A stretch of DNA of 64,000 nt from Peronospora farinosa (taxonomy: Eukaryota; Oomycota; Peronosporomycetes; Peronosporales; Peronosporaceae): NCBI GenBank assembly GCA_947646735.1, contig CANTFK010000037.1, forward strand, positions 62,001 to 126,000, given 5' to 3'. Positions 20,692 to 31,318 of this stretch are shown here, in pieces (position 1 is the stretch's first letter; each line of letters begins with the position of its first letter). The translations under genes and the position numbers were made by a program. The notes below the pieces were generated by a model. That model did not search any database. It was given only the letters and a program-made list of their open reading frames with translations, and was not told the origin of the DNA.

Positions 20692-22002
20692 TGTGGTGGA
20701 GCGGGTTCTCAAAATTGTATGATGAGACCCCAAACCACTCACTGTGCCGGACTGCCGACTGTCGGAGGGGGTACCCCGATGCCGCTTATGAACCTTCTCT
20801 CACCTTGTGTACCCGTCGGCTGGCGGGTTGCACTCTTCGGAGGACTTGGTGAAGATGTAGACGTCTGCCTTGAGGGAGGTAGACCTGGGGGGCCTCGAGT
20901 GGATATGCTTCACTCGGTGGTCCGGTAGGTGGCCACTCGATCGACCTTGTCGAGAGTTGGCTTAGAGCCGAATTCTACAGGGGCGCTTGTCGTCCCTGGC
21001 CTTTTCCTTCTTGTTTCAGGGGTATTAACCACCTGACCTTTACGTTGCTTCCGGACCTTGATGTGAGGGAGACCGCTTCCGATAGCGGGTCTTGAGGGTG
21101 TTGCTACTCGAACGAGCTCACAGGCCAAATATATCCTGGAGTTCTATTCGCACTTGGACTTGCTACACAACTGTCTTTGACGGGGGGGCCAAAATATATC
21201 CCTTCCCGGAACAGTGAGTAGCTTAAAGCAAATTCTTCTTGGGTGACGGAGTCGTGCCACGTGGGGTTCCGCTCGCACTTGAGTCTAACCACACGTCTGT
21301 ATTCCAAGGGGGGGGGCCAAATATATCCCTTCCCCGAACAGGCGTGTGGCTAGACTCGAGTTCCTTTACAGCGCGACGAAGACTTGCCAAGTAGATCGCA
21401 AATTGAGTAGTATTCAATATAGTCTTATCCTTTTAACTCCTTTACTCTATCCTTGCCTGAAGCTCTGATTCCTTGCGTCGACTGTTCTGATCCTTTTATT
21501 AACTGGTCCGGAGTGGCTGAACCCCGAGGGGCCGAGGTCGATCGCCGGGACCCAGGTCTACCAACGAGGGACCGAGTCGACCAATGGGGGTGAGGGACCA
21601 TGGTCTACCAGCGAGGGACCGGGTCGACCAGTGAGGGACCAAGGTCGACCAACGAGGGACCGGGTCGACCAATGAGGGACCCAGGTCGACCTATGAGGGA
21701 CCCGGGTCTACCAACGAGGGGCCAGGTCGACCGATGAGGGGCCTGTTCGACCAATGATGGACCGGGTCGACCAATGAGGGCCATGGTCGACTCCCTTCGG
21801 TACCGGTTAAACAGTTCATGGTAATGACCTCTCCTTTGTTGTATTTCACATTCTCAGCCAACGGTCGCTTCACTTCGAGGTTCCCTTTATCTCCGGTACC
21901 TTCTCTCTGGTGCGTGGTCCCTTCTGTCTAGTCCACGCCCCTAGTCCCTTCAATTCTACTGATCCCTGGGCTCTTCACAATTTAGGAAATCACTTCACCA
22001 CA
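20692..22002 (-). repeat. Complete LTR
   Basis: 1311 bp from TGTGGTGGAGCGGG to CACTTCACCACA. It is near-identical in reverse to 16375-17697. It carries a GGTCGACC array at 21535-21795, with a small deletion (near 21590) relative to the copy at 19915-20185. Confidence 0.88.
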
Positions 22003-22297
22003 ACTTCAACTTCCAGATTTAAGTGTCGAAGGTGTGCCTCCGTAGTTCTAAGCTTTTGTTCAGCGCGGCTGTGAACAAAAATGTCATCAAAGTAGCTCGG
22101 TGCAAAATCGCGAAGTGTGCGAAGTACTTGTGTCACCTTCCGATTGAACGTATCTGGAGCTATCTTTAGACCTTGTGGCATGACTAACCACTCCCATGGC
22201 ATCCCGCTTGGAAAACTGACCCCAGTGAACGGAATGTCAATGTCCTTTATGAGGATCTGATAGAAGCCGTCTGTCAGATCTATGGCGCTGTAGAACT
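22003..22297 (-). pseudogene. 295-bp Gypsy RT fragment (copy 3)
   Basis: Same 295-bp piece as at 16080-16374 and 20397-20691, again between two LTR ends. The tandem order LTR-RT-LTR-RT-LTR at 19386-22668 suggests unequal recombination between LTRs. Confidence 0.92.
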
Positions 22298-22668
22298 TGT
22301 GGTGGAGCGGGTTCTCAAAATTGTATGATGAGACCCCAAACCACTCACTGTGCCGGACTGCCGACTGTCGAAGGGGGTACCCCGATCCCGCGTATGAACC
22401 TTCTCTCACCTTGTGAACCCGTCGGCTGGCGGGTTACACTCTTCGGAAGTGTTGGTGAGGATGTAGACGTCTGCCTTGAGGGAGGTAGACCTGGGGGGCC
22501 TCAAGTGGATATGCTTCACTCGGTGGGCCGGTAGGTGGCCACTCGATCGACCTTGTCGAGAGTGGACTTAAAGCCAAATTCTTCAGTGAGCTTGTCGTCC
22601 CTGGCCTTTTCCTTCTTGTTTCAGGGGTATTAACCACCTGACCTTTACTTTGCTCCCGGACCGTGAGG
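22298..22668 (-). repeat. Truncated LTR (mirror of 15713-16079)
   Basis: A 371-bp LTR start fragment joined head-to-head to the next LTR at 22668/22669. It is the inverted copy of the junction at 15712/15713. Confidence 0.84.
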
Positions 22669-23922
22669 TGTGGTGAAGTGCTAATTTGGTGATGTTAAGG
22701 TCCCAGGATCCAGTTGGATTCGGAGTATAGACCGTGGGTAAGGGACAGGGGACCAGAGATACAGGGGCCTCTAAGGGGAGCGACCGTTGGTGGAGAACAA
22801 TCCGCAGGACCTACCGAAGAAAAATCAGTATCAGGGTACCGGTTAACCGGTACCAAAGGGAGTTGATCATGGCCCTTCATTGATCGACCTGGCCCCTCGT
22901 TGGTAGACCCGGGTCCCTCATAGGTCGACCTGGGTCCCTCATTGGTCGACCCGGTCCCTCATCGGTCGACCCGGTCCCTCATCAGTAGACCCGGTCCCTC
23001 GTTGGTCGACCTGGGTCCATCATTGGTCGACCCGGTCCCTCATTGGTCGACTCGGTCCCTCGTTGGTAGAACTGGGTCCCTCATTGGTCGACCTCGGCCC
23101 CTCGGGGTTCAGCCACTCCGGACCAGTTAATACAAGGATCAGAACAGTCGACGCAAGGAATCAGAGCTTCAGGCAAGGATAGAGTAAAGGAGTTAAAAGG
23201 ATAAGACTATATTGAATACTACTCAATTTGCGATCTACTTGGCAAGTCTTCGTCGCGCTGTAAAGGAACTCGAGTCTAGCCACACGCCTGTTCGGGGAAG
23301 GGATATATTTGCCCCCCCCCTTGAATACAGACGTGTGGTTAGACTCAAGTGCGAGCGGAACCCCACGTGGCACGACTCCGTCACCCAAGAAGAATTTGCT
23401 TTAAGCTACTCACTGTTCCGGAAAGGGATATATTTTGGCCCCCCGTCAAAGACAGTTGTGTAGCGAAGTTTAAGTGCGAATAGAACTCCAGGATATATTT
23501 GGCCTGTGAGCTCGTTCGAGTAGCAACACCCTCAAGACCCGCTATCGGAAGCGGTCTCCCTCACCTCAAGGTCCGGGAGCAACGTAAAGGTCAGGTGGTT
23601 AATACCCCTGAAACAAGAAGGAAAAGGCCAGGGACGACAAGCTCACTGAAGAATTTGGCTTTAAGTCCACTCTCGACAAGGTCGATCGAGTGGCCACCTA
23701 CCGGCCCACCGAGTGAAGCATATCCACTCGAGCCCCCAGGTCTACCTCCCTCAAGGCAGGACGTCTACATCTTCACCAAGTCTTCCGAAGAGTGCAACCC
23801 GCCAGCCGACGGGTACACAAGGTGAGAAGAAGGTTCATAAGCGGCATCGGGGTACCCCCTCAGACAGTCGGCATTCCGGCACAGTGAGTGGTTTGGGGTC
23901 TCATCATACAATTTGAGAACAC
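22669..23922 (+). repeat. LTR lacking its last bases
   Basis: Starts TGTGGTGAAGTG and is the mirror of the LTR of element A at 14444-15712, with a GGTCGACC array at 22865-23095. It stops at 23922 without the CACCACA end. Confidence 0.84.
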
Positions 23923-23929
23923 ATACCTC

Positions 23930-24003
23930 GGATCGCGGTTGACGAATCGCGGTCGACGGATCGCGATTGACGGATCGCAGTCGACGGATCGAGATTGATC
24001 AAC
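23930..24003. repeat. 14-bp GATCGCG-type tandem repeat
   Basis: Five units of the type GGATCGCGGTTGAC, degenerate at a few positions. The units and the flanking text up to ~24060 (GTGTGGACCACA, GATCCACACTTTG) resemble parts of the LTRs at 31434 and 51540. This is probably an end piece of an LTR of that second family. Confidence 0.75.
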
Positions 24004-24059
24004 AAGGTGTGGACCACATTTAATATTGGGCGATCCACACTTTGCAAAATATTGCTCAT

Positions 24060-25130
24060 TCGTTTCTCCAAAACTTTTTAATATATAACTGAATAGGTAG
24101 TTTGTCACTTTTCCGCGTGCGCATCCATTACATACACCGTCATTAGATGCAACAACTCTCGAAATATTATCGCAAGACTTTATCACTTGCATAATCTTGT
24201 TCGAAGACAAATGACCGAGGCGAGCGTGCCATAGTGTCATTTATCGCACCAATGCTCTCAGCCTTGTGTGCCTCTAATGTGATATGTTGTTTCACATTCC
24301 ACGCAAACAGCTTACCGGCTCGATTAATTACTGCTACATTCACGTTGTCACTTATCAAAACTGCTTGATCGCGCATAAACTGAACAAGCACGCCTCGGGC
24401 CGTCAACGCTGCTACAAACACAAGTTTCTTGTCTAGCCCAGGCACATGTAACACCTCTGTAAGCTTGAATGTGTGATCATACTCGAGCATAAAATGTACT
24501 GTGCCTGTTCCTTGTGCCTTCAACTGATACCCATTCGCCACAGTGATGTATTTGGGGTACTTAAATATTCGTATTCCACAAATTTACGCTTCTCACCAGT
24601 CATATGACGACTTACCCCGTTATCCAGCAACCAAATCGAGCTAGAAATTGGTCTGTCACTGATTGCCGACAAAAACAAAATTATTATTAGATCTCGATGG
24701 TTTTACGTTACGACACTGCGATCTTTTGTGTCAGTGTCGTCCACTTCCAAAGCACTTGCCTTGAGCACTCACATTATTCTTTCCTCTTTTAGACGATTGA
24801 TAGCGATCTCGATTTTTTTTGTCCGAGGTGTCCTAGGTTACCTCGAAAGCGTCAAGGTCCAATACGCTGAGCATGTGCATTGAAAGGGGATTCCATTTTG
24901 GCTCGCTTCTGAAGAGTGTCACACCCCTGGCGGAGCATCTCTTTCGCGCCCAACAGCGTCACGTTGCTGTGCGCCTCGATGATGCGCACCATATCATCAT
25001 ATTCGAATGATAAACTTCCCAAAAGTAAACCATATGTTCTTCATCCGTGATTTCAATGGCAGCCCTGACCTTTAGACACAGCTCAACAAATTATAGTGGA
25101 TGGTCCATAAGACTCGCAACAGTCTCCATC
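24060..25130 (-). pseudogene. Ty1/Copia polyprotein remnant (gag end, protease, GAG-pre-integrase)
   Basis: On the minus strand a degenerate knuckle-like stretch lies near 24720-24790. Then comes WLLDNGVSRHMTGEKRKF near 24580-24630, the Copia protease motif (usually DSGAS, here DNGVS). VANGYQLKAQGTGTV and VLHVPGLDKKLV follow. The GAG-pre-integrase part is MTLWHARLGHLSSNKIMQV with CNGCARGK. Frame changes occur near 24555 and 24240. RT, RNase H and the integrase core are absent. A gag-like helix region (IIEAHSNVTLLGAKEML) is readable near 24930-24990. Confidence 0.85.
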
Positions 25131-25843
25131 ACAAATTAATGTATTTCTTTCCGAACTTCTACTCCTTTATAGAGATTTTTCTTTGCAACGAACGTCTTTA
25201 GAAACTCCAAAGTATGAAAAGCAGACTCACTATCTCGGACCATGCACTGATTGGTTGGAGAGAGTAGCTTTACCAGTAAGACAGAGCCTTCATATCGGCG
25301 ACTATCCATCCGAGATTTTCCCGCAGCACTCCCGGCTCTGGTTTAATCAAAACGTGATCCAAAGATCCTTTCGCGCGAGTGTCATGCGTGCATTTTAATT
25401 CCCACATGAAGTAATTGTCATTCGTCAGAACGTCATTTTAGGAGCCATTGTATTTGGGCTCATAACTTGTAACGAAAGCTCATATACTTTTTATTTGCTG
25501 CCAAATGAAAAGTAGTAGTAGTTTAAGATACTAAAACGAATGTATAAATCCCCTAATAAACTGATCGCTTAATCCAGATCATTCGAAGACGAATGTCCAT
25601 GCAAGTTGCTCTTTACACGACACACACACATCACTGTCGTAATTCGTGATCCTCTACTAATTGCTGTTTAATTCCAAGCAGATATCTATATCTGATCGTG
25701 TTGTAAAAGAAGGGGATTGTTTGCATATTGTTAAGATACGATACTAGTGATAAAATACTGGATATATTTAGCCATAATCAACTACCCCATATGATTGGCA
25801 TCTAATCCATCCCCGGATGAAATCTCACAAGCTCCCCTACTCT
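25131..25843. other. AT-rich intergenic region, no gene seen
   Basis: No ORF with recognisable content. A 71-codon plus-strand ORF at 25183-25398 has no domain or signal. The stretch is the upstream region of the RxLR effector gene. Confidence 0.5.
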
Positions 25844-25860
25844 TCATTTTGCTCCCACAC
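25844..25860 (+). promoter_or_regulatory. Possible oomycete initiator of the RxLR gene
   Basis: TCATTTT at 25844-25850, followed by GCTCCCACAC, resembles the oomycete Inr core (TCANTTY-like). It lies 36-42 bp before the ATG at 25886, in the usual distance range. The match is short, so this is tentative. Confidence 0.35.
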
Positions 25861-25885
25861 CTCCAAGTCACTTTAAGTTTCGAAG

Positions 25886-27160
25886 ATGCCTATCAAGCCT
25901 AAGAAAACTTTGCTTACCAAGGCGCTGTTGGTCATCATACTCGTCGTTCGTTCTACCATGGGGTTGGCGACGGCAGATCTGCCACCAGAGGATGCCCTTC
26001 GCACCTCTCAGGCATCGGATACATTGGATATGGATCTGACACCTCCTGCCTCGAAACAGAAGAGGTACTTGAGGTCGGCCGCGGATGTGACGACAACCAG
26101 CACTGGTGAGTTGAGAAGACTAGTTCCTGATCTCTCGGGACTTAAGGAACTCGGAAGCTCTTTCGGAAAACAGGCGGTAGGTTTCCCTGCCAGACTGCGT
26201 CAAAGTGCTTCAGCAATCTACTCCAAGAGCATGACAAGAATTCGAGCGCAATGGTGGCTGTGGGTAAACAAACAAAAAGAACCTAAGGAGGCCTTCACAT
26301 TTCTGCAGCTCGGCAAATCGGGGAAAAATCCATTTGAAAACCCAAAGTTTCCCGTATGGAAATATATCGTCGAGAAAATTACGTCCAAGGAAGATGCGCC
26401 CAGAGTCATGTTCGAATCTATGGTTCACGCATTGGGAGATGAAGGTACACTGGACAGATTCCTAGCTCAAGCAATAAGTTCAATTAAGTTCGGGGACGTG
26501 GTTGAGAGTGTTTACAACTATCGACTCAAGCAGTGGCTCCAATCTGATTATAATTACACGCCGAAAAGAGTTTACAATCTTCTGGAACTCAACAAATATG
26601 ACAAGATCGGAGAAGTACCCGGCCGTCCAGAATTTAGCATGTGGGCTGCGTATAATTCCAAAAAGAAATCGACGAAGGAGGCTTTTAAGCTTCATAAAGA
26701 ATCAAAAAGAAGCACTATTCATCCTGATCTAATGAGGGCTCTAGCTAAAATCGGTGAAGCCGATGGCAACTATGAATTCGCTCAAGATCTGTTATACTTT
26801 CAGATCCAGTACTTGATAGAACATCCTTATTATCGAAAATCATCCTTCAAACTTTTTAAGCTTCAAGGGGAGGGAACATTAAATCCAACTGATCTGACTA
26901 CGGATCCGCTTGGAAGGCTTTGGGTTGACTACGTGTACATGAGAGCACAGGACGAAGATGGTTTTACTGGCTTGGGTGAAGTTTTTAAAAAACTTGAGTT
27001 GAGGGTTGGCCATAAAGCAGCCGTAGCTGTGATGAAAATGGTGCACAAGGACGGTTATTTCCTGAAATCGCTGGAGAAGGAGAAGCCTATCAAGGAAAAA
27101 GAAAATTTTGATTCGTTTCTGATGGACCTTCAAGAAAAGATGGCAAATGATCCCAAGTAA
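25886..27160 (+). CDS. RxLR effector with repeated W/Y-type modules
   Basis: Single open frame of 424 codons. Residues 1-27 form a basic start plus hydrophobic core (ALLVIILVV), a secretion signal. RYLR lies at residues 60-63, the RxLR motif for host targeting. No clear dEER follows, only GELRR at 74-78. The rest is alpha-helical and built of W/Y-like modules: WWLWV with VWKY (about 123-160), KQWLQ with MWAAY (about 215-256) and FKLFKL with LWVDY (about 321-349), each preceded by an A/F-x2-L-x-L helix. WY/LWY modules are the structural core of many Phytophthora and downy-mildew effectors. The protein is expected to be secreted and act inside plant cells. The host target is unknown. It is intact and lies 239 bp upstream of a core metabolic gene. 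Confidence 0.92.
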   Translation: MPIKPKKTLLTKALLVIILVVRSTMGLATADLPPEDALRTSQASDTLDMDLTPPASKQKRYLRSAADVTTTSTGELRRLVPDLSGLKELGSSFGKQAVGFPARLRQSASAIYSKSMTRIRAQWWLWVNKQKEPKEAFTFLQLGKSGKNPFENPKFPVWKYIVEKITSKEDAPRVMFESMVHALGDEGTLDRFLAQAISSIKFGDVVESVYNYRLKQWLQSDYNYTPKRVYNLLELNKYDKIGEVPGRPEFSMWAAYNSKKKSTKEAFKLHKESKRSTIHPDLMRALAKIGEADGNYEFAQDLLYFQIQYLIEHPYYRKSSFKLFKLQGEGTLNPTDLTTDPLGRLWVDYVYMRAQDEDGFTGLGEVFKKLELRVGHKAAVAVMKMVHKDGYFLKSLEKEKPIKEKENFDSFLMDLQEKMANDPK

Positions 27161-27399
27161 ATATGTGGAGGACGAAGACGAGATGGTGGAGGGAATCATG
27201 CTACAGTATCGGAGGCCTGCTATTACCTCTACTATGACGTAGGGGACAGATAGTGGTGGTAGGTGGTTTTTTTTTGTTGATAAGAAGAAATTACACTTTT
27301 CATATACTTTCCTTACTTGTTCTGTGTGTAAATATGGAAGTCGTATCTGCAACTGATCACCAGCAGCTCAACATCAAACTTTAAACGTCGGAAGACTAA

Positions 27400-28704
27400 A
27401 TGACACGCGTGTATCTCGATGATAATGCTACGACGCCTGTGGAGCCCGCCGTAATGCAGGCATTACTGCCATATTTTGGTCCACAATTTGGCAATGCGTC
27501 TTCAACTTATGCACTTGGCCAAACCGCTAAGAAAGCGGTGGAGATGGCACGTACCCAAGTGGCATCAATGTTGGGCGCCTCTGACTCGAATGAAATTGTC
27601 TTTCTTTCAGGTGGTACCGAGTCAATTAATTATGCAATCAAAGGGTCAGCACTTGCAGCAAAACGTACGAGTGGACGTAACCACATTGTCACGTCTAGCG
27701 TCGAGCATGTGGCGGTGCTGGAGACGTGTAAATGGTTGGAGACACAGGGATTCCAAGTCACATACCTGCCTGTAAATAACTTTGGCTGTGTCCGGGTACA
27801 AGATGTACTGGATGCACTTACCGTACAGACGTGTGTGGTGTCCATTATGCTTGCTAACAATGAAGTTGGATCGTTGCAGCCAGTTGCAGCAATTTCTCGA
27901 GCAGTGCGACAATTCGTCGTGGACGAGGAGAATCGGCTACCTATTGTCGTGCATACAGACGCCAGTCAAGCGATTGGTAAAGTACGTGTGAATGTCGTGG
28001 CGCTTGACGTGGATTTGGTGACAATGGCGGGCCACAAATTCTATGCGCCAAAGGGTGTCGGCGCTCTCTACGTCCGTAAAAGCATGGTACTGGACACGAT
28101 AATTCACGGAGCATCGCAGGAAAACGGACGTCGTGGTGGTACAGAGAATGTGGGACTAGTGGCGGCACTGGGCCAGGCTTGTGCGCTTGTAGAGAAGAAC
28201 TTGCACGAGTACGCTGTCATCATGCAAGAGAGCAGGGCGTTCCTCCTCGAGCAGATCCAGAAGCACTGCAGTCTTACGAATGTTAGCTACCAGGTAAACG
28301 GCCACCCAGAACTTTCTCTGCCTAACACGCTCAGCATTAGCTTTGAAAACATTGACGCATCGCGTCTCCTCGACTGTGAGTCTTGTATACTTGACTCTGG
28401 TGGTTATAGGATGCTGATCTTGGTGTTGCCTGTGTAATGAACAGTGATAGAGGCCGACGGCGTCTATGCAAGTGCAGGATCAGCGTGTCATAGCCACAAG
28501 CAAGACAGGACTACCGAACAGGAAAAGAACCTAGACCGCGACGGGAAACACATTACTACCATTTCGCACGTGCTAGCTGCCATGCACGTGGCTCCTGAGT
28601 TTGCCAAAGGCACACTGCGCTTGTCTGTGGGTCGCTCTACCACGCAGGAAGAGGTACTACACGCTGCTAACGCGATTCACAAGGCCATCCAGCAACTGCT
28701 GTAG
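27400..28704 (+). CDS. SCLY: Selenocysteine lyase / cysteine desulfurase-like enzyme, one intron
   Basis: Two exons, 27400-28375 and 28445-28704, give 411 residues. The 69-bp intron (GTGAGT...AACAG) restores the frame across RLLD and IEADGVYASAGSACHS. This is a class V PLP aminotransferase fold: DDNATTP at the start, SGGTES, SSVEH, MLANNE, HTDASQ (Asp187) and GHKFY (Lys213, the PLP Schiff base). The active Cys340 lies in SACHS. ACHS plus the ending LRLSVGRSTT resembles animal selenocysteine lyase more than mitochondrial NFS1 (SSGSACTSASLE), so selenocysteine to alanine plus selenide is the likely reaction; cysteine desulfuration is the alternative. No mitochondrial presequence is seen, so it is probably cytosolic. 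It is convergent with the ATG6 gene, 222 bp away. Confidence 0.88.
28376..28444 (+). other. Intron of the selenocysteine-lyase-like gene
   Basis: 69 bp with donor GTGAGT and acceptor AACAG, phase 1. Without removal the frame stops at 28437. Removal joins two parts of the enzyme with correct family spacing. Confidence 0.88.
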
Positions 28705-28926
28705 CTTAGCCAAAGTGTCCACAGGCACAGAACTATAACGTCTTCTTATAACGTCCCATGTTTAGTACATCGTGGCTGTTGCCTTCGTTACTGACATGTG
28801 AAGAACTTACAAAATCCAAGCAGAAGACGCAAAATACACACGTTATACTTGCTGGTCCGCTGTCATGGCGCTAGAAATGTTGCCTGGCAGATATTCTGCC
28901 GACTTGCTCATTCTTTATTCATCTCT
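28705..28926. other. Intergenic region between convergent genes
   Basis: 222 bp between the stops of the lyase-like gene and ATG6. No ORF or clear terminator structure is seen. Confidence 0.6.
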
Positions 28927-30974
28927 TCAATAGCGCTTCGAAATCCAAGCCAAGAGCCATTTAAGATGCGTGAGCATGTACTTGAGCGCTCGAGTCCACT
29001 GCTCATCGTTACCAAGAGAAATAGGCAGACCACCGATTATGCCGCGCTCCACCTTGTACGGGAACTTGAGCAATGGCTCTTCTTTCATGGCACGACGACC
29101 TGCGTCCTCCACGCACTCGAGAAATAGAATCATAGCTTGATTGAAGCCTCGACGTCGGAACATGCCACCGTCGCTGTACAGACTGTACTCTTTTCCGTAC
29201 ATATTGACTACACGGGAGAAGCTCCCCCGAGGCACGAGACGATTACGTGAAAATTCAAACCCGGCACGGTCAGCGATAGTTGCCAGCAACAACACTGCCT
29301 GGCCCATTGCCGCGTTAATTTCGACCCACTCCACCGGTTTAGACGGTAACCTGCCAAGTCTCAGTCCATTAATGGTACCGAACAGACCGTCGTGCCAGAT
29401 GTGGAAGACATCGTTGCACACGTTGTAGCGCTGGAGACGGCGCAGCATATCTGATGCATGCACTGCAAATACACCCACCGATTGACGCTCGTCGCGACTC
29501 AGACCCAATAAATGCTGCAAGAACGCTCCTTCAGCAAACGTGCCATGAACCAAACGCTCGAGATCTATTCCAGTTGACCAAAGCTCACGCCTCTTAGCTG
29601 TCACTTGTACAGTTTCATCCTCGATGGCCTCTAACTCAGCCTTTAGTTGCCGCTCTTCCTCCTCCAAAGCGCAAAGCTCTGGGTCAAGGTGCCACTCATC
29701 GGCATTGTAATCTCCGTCGTCGCTCAATGTTCGTGCTGATGCCCGCTCTTCGTCTGCAAATTGAGCCATAAAATCCTCGTATTGAGCTCGGTCCTCCTCC
29801 AGTTCGTTCAATACTCTGCAGTAGTCATCAGCAGAAAAATGTATAATGATAAGCTCTTCTCAAAGGTGGCACAAAAAGCAGGTGCTCACTTACTGAGTAA
29901 ATCGGGACAGCACCTTCGTTTCACAGTCATGACAAGTAGGCAACCTCTTTTTGTGTAGAACCGTGCTGTAGACAACAACCATGCCACATTATGATGTATT
30001 CTTAGGGAAAAACATAATTGTATTCGCCGTACCTGCAGTCCAGTAGTTCCTGGAACCAGCTGAGATCACTGCCATCAATGCGGCGCTTTCGCATCAGACA
30101 TCTTCGACGAACAACACGCTCTTGCGACATTGCATCAGCCTTTTCAGTCTTTTTGGCAGTTCCACTTAGCTCGCCACCTTTCACTGCCTCCTCTCGATGC
30201 ACATGAGGCTCCTCCAGCTTGACAAAATCTACGTGCAAGGATGCATATACCCACCCATCTTCATCGTAGTGCGGGCTGGAGTAATCCACCTCCCAGTCCG
30301 ATATCCACAAGTGCGGCTTGTTCAGTAGTCGCGCCGGCACCACATCTGCAATGTTTTGTCCGATATCTCCACGATTGCAGCTCGTGTAAGCTGCAATTCT
30401 ATTGACGAGGTCGAATTCAGCAGGCACCCAAACATCAACATCACTGCTGTAGTCCAGACGTTGTCGTTCCCACACAATCTCGGGGACGATAGCCGACGTT
30501 TTTTGCTACTGTTGCTGTGTGACTTAGTGAAGACCTGGCTGCTATATGTGATACTTCTTCCTCTTCATCTGCATCTATAGCCTCTCCAGCGTCCGTTCTT
30601 TCTGTAAGTCTTGGCATCTGGTCTTCCTCGTCTTCTACCTTGCTGTCTCGTTGCTCGGACACCTCCGACGGGTGCTCGTAGGCCACCGGTCGAAGCTTCA
30701 TGATCTTCTCCTCAATAGACACTGGACTATGTTGGAATTTGAGTAGTGCACCACATTGGTGGCAAGTGAACAAGCTCTTCCCTTCCATAGCGACGCGTCT
30801 GGCGTTACGCGCAGGACTTTTGGCGTATGGCGAGAAGGACGCACCGACAGATGAAGGTGCTGGAGATGAAGAAAAAGCAGTCAATGTAGATCCACCATGA
30901 GCACCAATTGTGGCTGGAGGTCGTGATAATGCCGTAATTATCTTAGGCGGATGCAACGAGTCATTGCTGCTCAT
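28927..30974 (-). CDS. ATG6: Beclin-1/ATG6 with an inserted dysferlin (DysF) domain
   Basis: Proposed exons on the minus strand: 30974-30555, 30505-30033, 29965-29894 and 29815-28927 (617 residues). Introns of 49, 67 and 78 bp all have GT-AG ends and keep the frame. The first CxxC (TCHQC, Cys71/Cys74) and second CxxC (TCHDC, Cys309/Cys312) match the two CxxC pairs of Beclin. Coiled coil about 324-410. The evolutionarily conserved C-terminal domain has FHIWHDGLFGTINGLRLGRL at 459-478, PVEWVEINAA and ALKYMLTHLKWLLAW. Between the CxxC pairs exon 2 encodes a DysF domain: WERQR at 152-156, WISDWEVDYSSP at 207-218, DEDGWVYAS at 221-229 and VVRRRC at 271-276. Beclin scaffolds the VPS34 lipid kinase complex in autophagy; DysF domains bind membranes (TECPR1, peroxins). 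A BH3 segment is not recognisable. The first junction is the least certain. Confidence 0.85.
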
Positions 30975-31318
30975 TGAAATGTTGATTTATTAGGCTGTAG
31001 ACGTCAGATGAGCCTGGCAAAAGTGTCAAAATGATGACAATTAATTACCAATGAACAAGAGATTATAATAGTGACGTAGTACACGTCGTAGATAGAGAGA
31101 GATGGAGCTAAGCGACAAGACGACGTAGACACTGAAGAGGAAGATGGAGTAACGCCACCGTAATCGAGTGATTCTTATGAGTGATTCTGATTGGGTAAAA
31201 TCAATTGATTATAGTATTGGACACTGGTGTGGACAACTTAATTTGTCCACCATCTGATTGAAGTACAAGACAAAATTACATTACAGCGCATGAGTTACCG
31301 ACTTGTCCTTTCTCTTGC
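30975..31318. promoter_or_regulatory. Shared promoter region of divergent ATG6 and WW gene
   Basis: 344 bp separate the ATG6 start (30974, -) from the putative start of the WW-domain gene (31319, +). No ORF lies in it. It must hold both promoters if both start calls are right; I could not pick initiators with confidence. Confidence 0.45.

Larger units (their letters stand above)
20699..23922. repeat. Right arm of ~3.2-kb inverted repeat
   Basis: Mirror copy of 14456-17690. The match ends within the sequence GAGAAC at 23922, before the last ~13 bp of the LTR, where a GATC-rich sequence takes over. Confidence 0.85.

Noticed and set aside
30002..30475. DysF ORF as a stand-alone gene
   Set aside because: It has no ATG at its start, is open only from a GTG, and both its ends fit splice sites that link it in frame to Beclin exons. 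Kept as part of ATG6, with the first junction noted as least certain.
30018..30900. Plus-strand ORFs opposite ATG6
   Set aside because: Shadows of the ATG6 exons; no recognisable content.
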